Assembly: GCA_025716815.1 (NCBI GenBank)
Contig: JAIXMN010000014.1
Coordinates: forward strand, 248,001-312,000
DNA: 64,000 bases
Direction of reading: 5' to 3'
Origin: Dichotomocladium elegans
Lineage: Eukaryota; Mucoromycota; Mucoromycetes; Mucorales; Lichtheimiaceae
Shown here: positions 9,688-23,457 of the stretch, in pieces
How positions within the stretch are numbered: position 1 is the stretch's first letter
How the letters are laid out: each line of letters opens with the position of its first letter
Made by a program: the position numbers and the translations under genes
The notes under the pieces: model-generated
Databases searched by the model: none
What the model was told of the DNA's origin: nothing
What the model saw: only the letters and a program-made list of their open reading frames with translations

Positions 9688-12600
9688 CTAGAAATGATCG
9701 ACTTTAAATGTCCAGCCTCCGGTTTGGGTGTCATAGTCGACGAAATGTTCGCTCGTCTTGCTACGCAGCAGCTGGACAAAGGCCTTGAAACGCGGATGCT
9801 CGGGATCCTTGATCGGTTTCTTTGTTTCTCTGTCTATCTTGAAGCAGTTCTCCAGCCGGACCGTTGCAGGCACATTCAACCCCTTGCCTTCGGGCGCCTT
9901 GGTCATGTCGTCCGGGTAGACCACACATGAGCGTTCGCCAATGATGACGATCTTGCCCATGATGCCATAAATGTCCACGTCGGACAGATCCACCGGCTGA
10001 CTGAACCGCACCTCGCCATACCCTTTACGGCCCACAATGAAGTTGTCCACCGCCTTCAGATCCTCCTTGGTCATCTTCTCTAGCGCCTCGAGCGTCGGGG
10101 ACGAGTAGTAGCCTAGCTTGGTGCTGCTTTCGGATGCAGACATAGACGCTGCTGGTGCTGGTGCTGGTGCTGGCTCTTCAGGCCCTTGTGACTCTTGCTC
10201 ATTTTGTTTGTTCGTCAGGACCTCCAATTCAGGATCAAACAGGATCCGTGCACGGTTCATTGTCGGCGTCACCTTGCTCTTCACCTCCAACGTCTTGCCG
10301 TTCTGGTCGAGCACATGCCTCTTATTGCTCTGTCGGTCCGAGAACGCGCCCGTGCCGAGCACAGCATCGTCGCTGATGCCCTCAAGCGAGCTCATGCGCT
10401 TGCCGGTCGTCTTGGGTGTGGCGGCACTCGTTGTTGACGCAAAAGTGAAGCCTCGGAGCTTGATCTTCGACACGATGCGTGGCGAGATCGGATAGTGAGG
10501 CGCAGTCAGCTTTTTCACATGCGCGCTCGTTGCGCCGGCCGTGCCCTGGTCACCCTCCGCCTTCCCACCAGCAGCCGCGGTCTGGCTAACTGCACTGAAC
10601 AACGGGTTCGAGCCGTACGGACTCTTGTCGACCGTTGCAACGAGCGGCTGCTGCTGCTGGCCCATCGGAAGGTTCGATGTGCCGAAGGACGTTAGACCTC
10701 CAGTCGCAGGCAGTGTGAAACTGCCGCCAATGCCTCCCTGGGGCTGCTGCGTGCCAAAGGATCCAAAGCCACCGCCGAGACCAGTTGTTGTGCCAGCCTG
10801 ATTGTTTCCAAAGAGACTCGTCGTTGTCGTGGCCGGTTTAGCTCCAAACAACCCGGTACCACCACCAAAGCCTGTCGTTGCCGCCTGACCAACGCCGAAA
10901 CCGCCCGTCGTCGACGGCTGCGTGTTACCAAAGAGCGACCCGGTTGTCGTCGTCGCTGTCGTCCCGGCCGGTTTTGCTCCAAAAAGACTATTGGCTGGTT
11001 GAGACGTCTGTGCTGTTCCAAAACCTCCGGTGGTCGCTCCAAATCCGAAGCCAGTGGTAGGCTGACTGGTTGGCGCAGTAAAAGAGAATGACGTTGCAGG
11101 CTTCGATGCAGCCGTTGCGCCAAATCCACCGAATCCAGTTGCCGGTGCACTCGTTGCTGGCTTCTGTCCAAAGGTGAAGCCTGTCTGCTGCTGCTGATTA
11201 TTCGTCTGCCCGAAGCCAGGCGTCGCGTTTGCTTGTCCAAAGGCCGGCGTAGCAGCAGGAGCACCAAAGCCTGTCGTGGCAGTCTGTGTAGAGCCTACGA
11301 GCAGGAAGAGGGAGGGAAAGTATTAGTTTTCTATATTCCCTTCCCAGTGATCTCTCACTCACCAAAAAGAGGTTTCGATGCTGCCCCGAAACCAGAGCCG
11401 AAAGCCCCTGTGGAACCCGTCGCTCCGAAAGCATTTGTTGTTGCCGGAGCAGCACCGAATGCAGGTGCTGCTGATGTCGTGTTCTGTCCAAAGGCATTAC
11501 CGAAGCCTACTGAACCCTGAGTTTGACCAAAAGGTTTCGCTGCTGCTGCTCCTGCCTGTTGGCCAAAGCCCCCAATCGCAGGCTGGCCAAATCCGGTGGA
11601 AGGCGCGGCACTGCCAAAGGCACCACCCACTGCCGCCTGGGGTTGACCGAAGGCGCCAACAGCGGGAGCGGCGGCCCCACTGGTTTTTCTATTCTGCGCA
11701 TAATCCTGTAACCGCAATTCTTCAACAGAACGATTCTTGTATTGAGGCATCGCCGTAATCGTCTGGAAAAAGTTGTTTGTGCCTGAAGCGAGATCCCGAT
11801 CTTGTGTGGGCGCGAAGTCGGCCAATGCTGTGCCCTGGTTTCCTCCTGCGGCTTGGCCAAAGGCACTTCCTGCGGAACCAAAGGCACCTGTAGTAGTAGT
11901 GTTGTTCGATGCCCCAAACGCTGTCGAGGGCTGTGCGCCAAACGCGCCGGTCGTGGCTGGCGTGGCCGCCGCACCAAAGGCACTCGGTGTCGCGGTTGTG
12001 CCGCCAAAGGCACTAGGGCGGCTTTGACCGAAGATGCCACCGCCTGCAGCATTGTTGGCAGCCGCACCGAATCCGGTATTGGGGGCTAAGAATTAAGGTC
12101 TCAGTGAGAATGTCATTCCTCCCCTCATCGCTACTTCTTCTGTCTTTGCAACCTACTTGATCCGAATCCTCCACCGAAGCCAGTCGTCGGTTGTTGCTGC
12201 TGTGTAGCTTCAGGATGGCTTTAAGAAAACGGATCTTCAATTTAATCCCTACACCCCTAGTTCCTCTTTTTTTTACCTCCTCCAAAAGCACTTGAGCCGC
12301 CTCCAAAGGCTGATGTTCCGGTCTGTCCAAACGCGGAGCCTGTAGAAGATGCACCAAATCCTCCTGCAGGAATAAGAGAATTCCATTAGTTCGCTGCTGC
12401 TGCCATCATCAACACCACCGCCAAGATGCAATCTATCCTATTTTTTTTTTCTTTTATTTACCTGTTGTGCCCGAGCCAAATGCAGGAGTCTGACTCGCTT
12501 GGCCAAATGCACCCGTGCCTGTTGCTCCAAATGGTGTAGCTGCGGGAGTTGATCCAAAGCCTTTTTTTCAAAAAAAAAAAAGAAGGAACGCATCGATTGA

Positions 12601-12796
12601 TCGGCTTAGGATTGCATTGGGAAATAATGTAATTCTCTGTCTTTTTATTTTTTTAATCCCTACCTCCAAAAGCAGATTGCTGAGGTTGTTGTTGTTGGGA
12701 TTGCTGAGGTTGGCCAAATATCGACTGTGGCTGTTGCTGTTGCTGCTGAGGTTGGCCGAAAGCGCTGCCACCACCGAATGCGCTATTACCAAACAT
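9688..12796 (-). CDS. NUP98: Nucleoporin Nup98-type GLFG protein with GLEBS motif
   Basis: The model is complement(9688..11294, 11363..12085, 12157..12207, 12277..12363, 12462..12560, 12664..12796), 899 residues. It starts with MFGNSAFGGG and continues with dozens of FG/GLFG repeats in Gln/Ala/Thr-rich spacers, as in the permeability barrier of the nuclear pore. Inside the repeats sits a GLEBS motif (TITAMPQYKNRSVEELRL, then DYAQNRK), the docking site for Gle2/Rae1 in mRNA export. The last 150 residues are the Nup98 autoproteolytic fold (YYSSPTLEALEKM, GYGEVRFSQPVDLSD, GWTFKVDHF). The stop codon comes directly after HF, the residues preceding the usual HF|S self-cleavage point, so there is no Nup96 part and nothing to cleave. 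The yeast homologues Nup100 and Nup116 are likewise separate from Nup96. Confidence 0.92.
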
Positions 12797-15700
12797 GAAA
12801 AAGAAATATTGAAGTCGACTGAACTGACAAAAGAAACGCGTCGCAGTCTTTGTAAAAAAAAATATATCCTGTCGGCTGACGAAATTGTCGACCCCATCTT
12901 AAAAAGGAAAACCGGCCTCAGCACATCGCCACTCTTGCCGTTGTCCTGACTACCATGAGATGGGGATATCAGATATGCCAAATACAAAACAAAAAAAAAG
13001 GGAAGAAGGCATGTGTAAGGCCTTTTACTGCATTTTAAACCAAATGATGATGGCATGGCAATGAACCCACATGTATTTATATTAAATGGCTGGGTACAAA
13101 GAAAAAAAAACCTATTAATTTAAATTCTTTCAACACACGGAATCGTGTGACATGGTACTTTTGAAGGGCCTGTGTCGAAAACAGTGAAGAGCTGTTGTTT
13201 GCTCATGGTCGTACGGGCGATCCTGTGATCAATGAATATATATCCGGATACTTTGCTTTTTTGCGTGTTTTTTTTTTCATCATGACTTAATTGTATGAGT
13301 CTGCCACTTGTTCTTTAGACACCGTTTTTCACCCACTTTTCTATCAATATGCTCAACTCTGAGTATTTACACACTCCTCCCCCCTATTTTGCATATGTCA
13401 AGTTCTGTAATGACTAATTTGTAGCAAAAGTCGATTATGTTTATGAATGGAAACATCGTATTCTATATATTACAAGGGTAGAAAAGGAACTTGGGTTTTT
13501 TGTCGCTCAGTACGTCTATATAGATCCAGGCAGCTAATAAAATTTCGTACGTACGTATTGCGACAGATTTACGTGATGTTGTTGCCATTATTCTTGGGAC
13601 TTGATGTTCTATACTGAGGCATCTATTCTGGATACTGTAACTTTTGTGAGCGTTTCCTTGTGGCGGTTTTACGACGATCCGTTGGTACGATAGCGATGAA
13701 GATCAAGATACAGTAAACCAATGGAACGCTTTGTTGTATGTACTGTACGCAAGCGAGCTCCCATGTTGCCTTGGAGCTTTTTTTAGGGACGAGGGTTTAT
13801 TCCACACGTAACAGTTTTGAGTACGTATGCGTATTAAACAGTCGGTCGAAAGAGGGTAGCGTGTTGTTGTTGTTGCTGCTGCTAGACAATCGCTCCTCTC
13901 TTTATAGCGGAAATGCGCAAAAAGTCTTGAACACAGGCTAGTTCCATGCCTTAAAAATTTGCCTTTGGGAAAATACGTACTTTGGTTTCCCCTAACTTAT
14001 TAGCGATCGATACGGATGCCGCAAAAATGCATTCCTTGCTGCAGTAATTACGCCGACATTGGCCAAGTCCTTTGCGTACGTCATATTATTAATGAAAACA
14101 GGGGAGATTCAGTGAGTTGCGGTTGTCATGATGGCTGGGTACCTTTCCGTCAACCAGCAACGTGACCATGGTGTACTGTGTAGCGCGATTGATAGTATCC
14201 ACAGCAGCAGTTAGCGGGATAGTGTAGAAAGGCGAACATAACGGGGAGTTCAACCGACTATCATCATCTACCCGGTTCTCTCTCTCTACACGAGATGACC
14301 CATCAACAATAACATTTGGCCCGAACCCTCCAAAAAAAAAATCATGGAAGACTTTGCATATTATCCTTTGCATTCTCCTATTTATTGCTGCCTTTCGTCG
14401 TCGCACATTAAAATGTCTTCTTCACTTTTATGTGACTTATGGAGAGGTGATGGTCCGTACCTACCTTGCAGAGCTATTATGCCTATCCTAATACAGTCGC
14501 TGCCAGGTATTGTGATCTTCCACGAGATCATATCACTCCGTATAACGAATGGACAGGACAAGTACCAATGAAGTGTGACGCGGTGTAGGAACGGAGATGG
14601 GCACGGGGCAAGACGAGAGAACAGGCGGTAAGGCTCGGACTGGGAAGGACTTGTAGTGATGGTGCTGGTAACGGAGTTAGGAGGAAAAATCAGGTGATTA
14701 CTCTAGGATACAAGACTAATACTACGAACTAGAAATGTGCCTGACAGGAAGAGATCGAGACAAGACAAGACAAAGGACATGACAAGAACTACACTACGGG
14801 GGTGGGTGTTTTGGCAATTGCCGACACACAGCATGCGTCAAGTCGGATAACTACCAGAATCGAGACAAAACCGAGGGGCAAGGACAGGTACGCATCAATA
14901 GCACAGAGGTAGACAGAGAATGGATGTCTAGGATAACTATGTGACGAGGATAATTTGCTGATGATTGGTCATAACAATCACGACGGTGGTTATACTAGGT
15001 AGTATAGAGGGACGGATGGGGTGTATGCGGTTTAATAATGGTAGCCGGAGATTGTACAATCGAAAAAGGGGGGGGTATCGTACAGCAAAGGACGGACGCT
15101 CTTGGTGTGTTTGTGTAGGTGCTTCTAGGAATACAGTGAGACCAACTAAATCTGGATTGTTGTATTGGTAATCTGCACTAGTAATCCAATGGCTAGAGTA
15201 TAGAATAGATGTATAGTCTTTTGTTGATAGAAGATAAGAAATATAGGATGCCGTTTATTCATATGGATTCCAGAGATATGCAGCCATAATGTTGCTGTCA
15301 GCAATCTTTGTCAAAAGAGTCACATCGCGTGGATCAGAAGACTTGCCGCGACAGTATAAAGATCAAGATATAAAAAGATCTTTCTTCTAGGTCAGCATAC
15401 ATACCTGACTCGTGGACATCATGATCTCGCATGATCCCATTTTTGACCAAGTCATGAAGACGCTTGAAGACAAGGGAACGTGCTCTGACCCGTTCAACAA
15501 ATTGAACCGCAGTTTGATGGGGTTGGATCACCACCACCTTTCGACTCGCGAGTAAGCCCATGTTCAACCTATCCATTAAGCTGTATGTGCAGTACACCGA
15601 CCAGCTGGTTTGTGGGCACACCGACCTAAATCGGCAAAGTCCCCAATGAGCATGACAGCATAAGTTCAAATGCCGACTTTGCCCCTTTCTCAAACGCTTC

Positions 15701-16053
15701 TTCGACACACGCGCGCATACCCTGCGCTGTTGTGCTCCGCTCCATCCTATATCAAAGCCTCTGGCCAACGCAACAGTCGGCTGATCTCTCCAAACCGTAT
15801 AGGAGCAGGGCCGAGAAATTTTGTTCTCTCTTTTTTTTTTTCTAGATACGGTCTCCTCCCCCCTCCCAGACCTTGTATGAGGGCTTAAAAAAAGTCAAGG
15901 GCGCTTGAATGCCCGATCCACGTGTTGATTGGACAGAGGGGGCACGAGGATGAATAGAATAGAAAAAAAACACCCAACGAAAAGCTGCGCCCTTCATCTC
16001 TCTTTTTTTTTTTCGTCTTCCACACCTTCACACATTAGAAATCGTCTTTCATC
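12797..16053. other. 3.2-kb gene-poor stretch
   Basis: No gene is recognised between Nup98 and tropomyosin. Two ORFs deserve mention: complement 14089-14406 (105 codons, VDGSSRVERENRVDDDSRL) and complement 15334-15768 (144 codons, VVVIQPHQTAVQFVERVRAR). Both could be exons of unknown or decayed genes; neither has a clear partner exon. Positions 14560-15250 are strongly purine-rich on the plus strand and nearly free of ORFs. A long pyrimidine tract at 15830-16010 is probably the tropomyosin promoter. Confidence 0.35.
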
Positions 16054-16617
16054 ATGGAAAAAGTCAGAGAGGCAAGTCGAGGGAAAAAGCGAGAATGAAA
16101 ATTAGAATGCCGTTGAATCGATAAAAGGCTGACCTGAACGGGTTTTCCCTCCCCGTTCCCCTTACTCCCAGAGACTCGCTGCCCTCCGCGCTGAAGCTGA
16201 CGCGGCCAACCTCACGGCTGATGAGCTCGAGGCCAAGGTGAAGAGCCTTGAGGCTGAGCACACCTCGAAGGACCACGAATTGCTGTCCTATAAGATCAGA
16301 GTCAAGAACCTCGAGGAACAGCTTGAGAAGACCGAGAACAATCTGCACGAGATGTCGGCAAAGTAAGTTCTGCCTGAAAGACTGTAAAAGTGGTGTGCGA
16401 TTGTGAAGTCCATATTCTTATACATGAAAAAAAAAACCACAACCTTTTACCTAGTTTCAATAAGGCCGATGCTAAGGCCGAGGAGAACGAACGCAAGGTT
16501 GCTGCTCTCGAGAACGAGCTCATCGAAAAGGAACAGCAACACGAGAAGTTGGAGGAGGAGTACAAGGCGGCCAAGGCTGATTTGGATGAACTTGCCCGCC
16601 AGTTCGATGAACTCTAA
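16054..16617 (+). CDS. TPM1: Tropomyosin, short form
   Basis: The model is 16054..16071, 16172..16362, 16455..16617, 123 residues. It starts MEKVRE like yeast and animal tropomyosins (MEKIKE/MEAIKK) and is one continuous coiled coil with heptads of Leu/Ala at a/d positions (LEAKVKSLEAEH, VKNLEEQLEKTENNL). The end (NERKVAALENELIEKEQQ, then KADLDELARQFDEL) closely follows the fungal tropomyosin C-terminus. Tropomyosin winds along actin cables and stabilises formin-made filaments. Fungal family members are usually 161 or 199 residues, so this one is about one actin-binding repeat shorter. Intron 1 has a GC donor (GCAAGT at 16072). A further exon inside the 100- and 92-bp introns looks impossible. 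Confidence 0.85.
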
Positions 16618-17686
16618 AGCAGGAACAGCCCCCCCTTCCTCTCTCCCGTACCGAGAAAAACGATACCTGCCTGTATTTTATGCTTAACTCTTCGCTGTTC
16701 TCACATGCTCATGCATCCTCGAACGCGATCATAAAACACTTTTTCCTTTGGTATAAAGGTCGTTTTTCGTCTATCGTAGTATCATATGAATGCAAGGTTC
16801 TGTTCGCTAAGGGAAAGACAGGGAATTGGACACAGGACTCTCCTTCCCTCTAAGAATAATCGCGGCATAAGGGATGGTAAAAACATGGTTGATCAATTAG
16901 CAAGGAACAGAAAGATGGTGAGATTTTGCCCTAGCGGTGCAAAAGGTAGCCGCACTGAATGGAATAGCAGGAAGGATAAGAACCGCTAGCAAATTAAGCG
17001 CCTATCAATACTGTAGAGGAAGTCACCTATAATCGAGATTGCTCTGAATGGCAAAACCGTTATGCTACATGCAGGTAGAATTTATAAACATTGTGACAAG
17101 GAATGGATCTTTTGATTCAGTCAAGAAGAGTAAGATTTCGACTGCGCAATCTTTTTGAGATCCAGTGCTTCGGGAGGTTTCGAGCACACTGTTGCTGTTA
17201 ATGTCGGCCGCTGTACGAACCCGATACTAAGCCTTCATATGTAACGGAATTGAAATGCGTCATTAAAAAGAAGGAGGAAGGCTCGCTGATACCATCACCT
17301 CTCGAATTACAAGAGTCCCCTTAGTGGGCATCTATACGTATCTCACCGCATCCAGATGCGCCTGTCTGGTGCAAAAGTAAAGCGCTGCTCCACGGGGTTA
17401 CCCAGATAAAATATTAGCGTAGGCTGTTATTTTTTACTACGGCCCGGGGTTAGCGGATGGCAGAGACTTGGTGATTTGTAAGACGGCCGAACCGTGGAGG
17501 AGGAGGAGGAGGACGGGGATCGGGTTAGTGGTGGTGAGTCGCGAGAAGCGAGGTTTCTCCCCTCTCTAATTCCCCCGCCCAATGAAAAAAGAAATCCCCC
17601 CATGTAATAAAGAGGATAGTATTTCTTTTTCGGAATCCTCTGTCTCTGATGGGGTTATTTGTTCTTCTTTCATTTTTATATAATCC
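16618..17686. other. Intergenic, no recognised gene
   Basis: About 1.07 kb. The first 150 bases are the 3' region of tropomyosin. I see no motif or ORF worth calling in the middle. The last 200 bases are the upstream region of the PKA gene, with GGA runs near 17500. Confidence 0.4.
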
Positions 17687-19427
<1,741 letters not shown>

Positions 19428-20200
19428 TACACACACACACACACACACCAGCCCCTCGGGGCGAGAGCGGTTTCTTTCTAGCCTTAACCCATCCTTTGCT
19501 CGTTTAAGGAACATAAAGAACATAGACTGGGTCAATATCGTACAATCGTTCTCGTCGGGTCGCATGAACTTTTTTTTTTCTCCCTCGTCCGACTGGGGAA
19601 AATATGCCCTGTTTTAGTCTATTTCCTACCCCCCTTCACCCCCGGTTATAGCCTGACTCCGCCATTTTTCATTGGTGGATGCTCGTGCTTTGTACAAACA
19701 AACCCCATCTCACTAGGTTATGTGCGTTTGCTGCAAGACCTAATGAAACATTGGCGCGATCGCAATGGACGCATCGATCTTTTTGACACATCGCGTCTTT
19801 CCCAATAGAACCGTCGGATGGTTAAAGACTGGACGGCAAAATATACCGTACCACGCTTGATTGTTGAGGCTGCGGACGGACGGACGGACTCTATCGATCT
19901 TCGGATGCTCCGCCGCCATCCCGACGGTTTCCGCTGGCTGCCGCACATCTTTGTCAATCCCATCGTCCCACATCTTGGGATACGCCAGTCCTTTTTACTT
20001 AGCGTCTGCATCCCTGCATATGAAAAAAGAGCGCTCTGTCCGTTTTGGGTATTTGGTATCTTCTTTTTTTTTTTATATTGGGATAAAAACAACGGTTACT
20101 ACGTCAAAATGTGCCTTAATGCGCGTTCATGTGTGGTGGGGGAAGGGGCTCGGATGCTGATACGTGTGGAAAGTAGAGAAAGAGACGATGCTAATCATAT
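19428..20200. other. Convergent intergenic region
   Basis: Shared 3' flank of the PKA and threonine aldolase genes, which converge here. A (CA)n run at 19431-19449 directly follows the PKA stop. No gene is recognised. Confidence 0.4.
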
Positions 20201-21688
20201 CTAATTCTTGGTATGGGCCGCGCGGAAAGAGGGATAGGCCGCCTTGAGGTCCACATTGACGGTCGATGCCTTGGTGGATTCCGACACCATGGTCTGCTGG
20301 TTGAGAAGAGGACAGCCATGGTCTCTGACAACAGTGGTTGCGACATCAATGAATGTCTGGATGGCGTGGGGTGGGATTTGGTAGTGCAGCACGATGCGGG
20401 AGACGGTGGCGCCCGGGCTCGCATTGATCTTGATATGGTACTTTGCGAGTGCCTCGGCAAGAATGTCAATGGTGAAACCCAGTGGAGAAACATCAATGAA
20501 GAGCATATTAGTGTGACATGGCAGAACGAGGCGAATCCCAAGCGCCTGGAGCTGCTTGGCCAGGTGAGCCGCGAGAGCGTGTGTCTCTGGTAAAGTGGGC
20601 ACGACTTTGTCAATGCAGTGCCGGGCCGCAGCAGCCTAGAACATTCGTAGGGATGGGGATCTTGAGTGTTACGAATGGCAATTTAAGGAACGGGGGTTGC
20701 GCGCGGGTGTACGAGCAAGTGGGGGGGGCGCGGTGGATAGAAGGTTTAGGAATCCAAATACTTTACCAACATGCCGGCCTGGCGCCAGCCACCACCCATG
20801 AGTTTACGCAGATGGCGAGAGCGTCGGATGCGAGAGCTGCTGGAAGCCAGAATAGAACCGATGGGGGCGCCAGCACCCTTTGAAAGGCAAATAGACACCG
20901 TGTCAAAAAGCTTGCCATATTCGCGCATGGGGACGCCCGTAGCAGCGCAAGCGTTCCAAAGGCGAGCACCATCAAGATGCATCAGCAGCCCGAGCTCGTC
21001 TGCAACAGCTCGAATTCGCTTTATTTCTTCGAGAGGCATCACCATGCCGTTCAGAGTATTCTCGAGTGAGATCACTACAAAAGAAAAACCAATCATCCAT
21101 TCATCTGCATGCTCTGCAAACAAAGAAAAGCAAGTGTGTCTATGCACATATACACACCTCTGGTAATAGCGCCGCACAACTCGTCGACATTAACGTTGGC
21201 CCTGACCTCCTCAGCGGTCAGATAGATACCATTCTTTGGCATCACTGGTACCACGTTAGCCTGCGAGTGATAGGCAATGCCGCCACATTCATACTGAAAG
21301 ACGTGGGCTCGAGCATCGGTGAGGACCGAGTGAGGAGGCTGGGTGAGAAGGACACGCAGGCCGAGTTGATTTGTCATGCATCCGCTCACACAAAAGAGTG
21401 CAGCCTCTTGGCCAAGCTGGTCAGCCATGTATGCCTCCAAGCTTTGAACGTCAGCGTCTGCCTGTCAAGTGGGTGGTACGATGAGCGATGTGACACGCTG
21501 ATGGGACCTAGACTTGCCTGCATCACATCGTCGCCCCGAGAAGCCATCTTCATGACTTCGAACATATCATCGGTGGGGACAGTGGCCGTGTCACTGGTCA
21601 AGTCGTAGTGCAATTGCTGATGGGATGTGGCAGGAGACATGGGAGAAGAGGAGAAAGAGGAAGGCTGCTGGCAGTTGGTTCTTGGCAA
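20201..21688 (-). CDS. GLY1: L-threonine aldolase
   Basis: The model is complement(20201..20635, 20767..21074, 21158..21461, 21518..21688), 405 residues. PLP-dependent fold-type I aldolase cleaving L-threonine/L-allo-threonine to glycine and acetaldehyde; in yeast Gly1 is a main glycine source. Visible motifs: DLTSDTATVPTDDMFEVM at the N-terminus, MASRGDDVMQ, LHLDGARLWNACAA (Asp that contacts the pyridine nitrogen) and SICLSKGAGAPIGS, whose Lys forms the Schiff base. The C-terminal domain runs from AAAARHCIDKV to the end. Length suits the family (about 360-390). Two start codons are possible; the second (MSPATSHQQ) drops 16 Ser-rich residues. Intron 1 has a GC donor (GCAAGT). Confidence 0.92.
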
Positions 21689-23457
21689 TAAAAAATGTCT
21701 TTTTAAAGCGTATCTTTATTTTTTTTTTCTCACGATTCCCGAAGTCTCGGACAAATCAGAGAGAGGCGGGTCTGTTTTCGGTCCTCATCCGGAGCGGGTT
21801 TGGGGGAAGGAGAGGCGGAAAAGACGGTGGCAAAGCATCGCCTTCTTTTATTCCTTGGTTTCCTCGCTTGTTCATACGGTCAGAGCTTCCATTGCGTTTT
21901 TCGCCCTAGAGACTTGCACAGAATACAATCTAGCAGCAGGGAAGGAAGCGCAAGACCGTTAAACAATCCCATGTATCGGACAGGAGGACGGGGAATCAGC
22001 AGGCCAACAAATAGATAGGGCGGGAAAATAACTTGGACCGACATGCACAAGCCACCATCATCCTGGCTGTTTCATGGGATCCTCTCTGCCTCGCTTACCT
22101 AGCTCAGGCACATCCATTCAGCAGCCAGTGCCAGATTTGAATCTTCTATTGTTTCTTGGCTGAAAAACAATCTTAGCTTCCTTGATCTACAGCACTCGAC
22201 CTTTTCCCTTTTTTCTTCTGCGAGAAGAATCTGTGAATGGGCAAATATCTTTTGGTTCATGTGGTTCGTAGTTGACTTTGTTCTGGTGTTCTGCAGAGGA
22301 TTTTCGTTCTGACCTGGATATCCATCTTCGCATGGCGCATCCGTGTCTGTGTATAGATGTGTATGCATGTATGTGTGCGCACATATGAAAGTGTCCAGAC
22401 AAGAACAGAGAGGGGACATTTTCCGATAAGGAGTTCGCTGTGTGTTTATATTTCATGCTTGTCTGTTCCTCGCAGTATCAGTTTGAAACATTTCTGATAT
22501 CTTGGGTCACACAAGCACCCATCAGAATTGACATGACCAGGACATTTTTAGTAAAAACTGTCTTTTTAAAGCATCTGGAAGAACCTAAACTCCCTTTGCG
22601 TCGTTTCTACTTTTTTTTGGGGGGGGAGGGACGAGACCGTAGAGCGAAGCCATTGTGTTTAGGGTATTCAATGGAATGTTCCTCTTGAAGAAAGACAGTG
22701 GGATATTTCTTGGTGGTCAATCGCTCTTTTTTTTTTAACTATTCAGGAAGAGAACAAGATTATCTGAAAACGTGCTAAAAATGGCAGTCACCCTGGGAAA
22801 GTGTGCGCCTCCATCATTTGTTCTAATCCAATCGTCTGGGCCGATTGGGAGAGGGCGGGGCATGTGCGACATGCCCCTCTCGTCGTAAAATATATGGGTA
22901 CCTTTATCGCCAATGAATTGCTCCACACACGAAAGATTCAGACGATACAAAGGACTTCATGCTAGGTACATAAGCACCCAGTCGTAGACAAACATTATAA
23001 TGAAGAAACTAAGGGACCCCCCAACATTAACCACTGTTGCTATTCGACTACGCTAACGTGACATCCTTATGCCGACGGAAGTTATCCGAACATATGGAGC
23101 GAGCGACGGAGGGGGAGTTCTACCAGACCCCATTGTTTAGGAAACTGGTTCAAAATGGATGGTCTCTTATTCTCGATTATTATGTATTTTTCTAAATTGT
23201 GTACAAGGAGTAACAATATCAAAGAGAACAAACATCCCTGCTTATCAGGACGAAAGAGAGATCAGTTGTTGAATCCCTTATTTGGTCAAACATCAAAGAT
23301 CTTGGTCGGACTTTTTTTATTGGGGAGAGGGGAAGGCAGAAAGAGATAGTATGTAAATGCATAATGAACGTCCCCTTTGGTTCCTCTTTCTTTCGTACTT
23401 CTCTCTCTTTTTATTTCCTGCACTCCATATAAACAATTCGTCTTGATGACCACAAAC
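21689..23457. other. 1.77-kb stretch without recognised gene
   Basis: This lies between the divergent starts of the threonine aldolase and PQ-loop genes, so promoters for both sit at its ends. The short ORFs are unsupported. Homopolymer T and G runs occur at 21720-21730, 22610-22627 and 22727-22737. Confidence 0.4.

Noticed and set aside
11507..12067. 186-codon ORF and others antisense or out of frame in Nup98
   Set aside because: FG-repeat DNA stays open in several frames; the GLFG frame with GLEBS and C-terminal domain explains it.
22440..22950. Short ORFs between threonine aldolase and PQ-loop gene
   Set aside because: They run through homopolymers and show no family features or partner exons.
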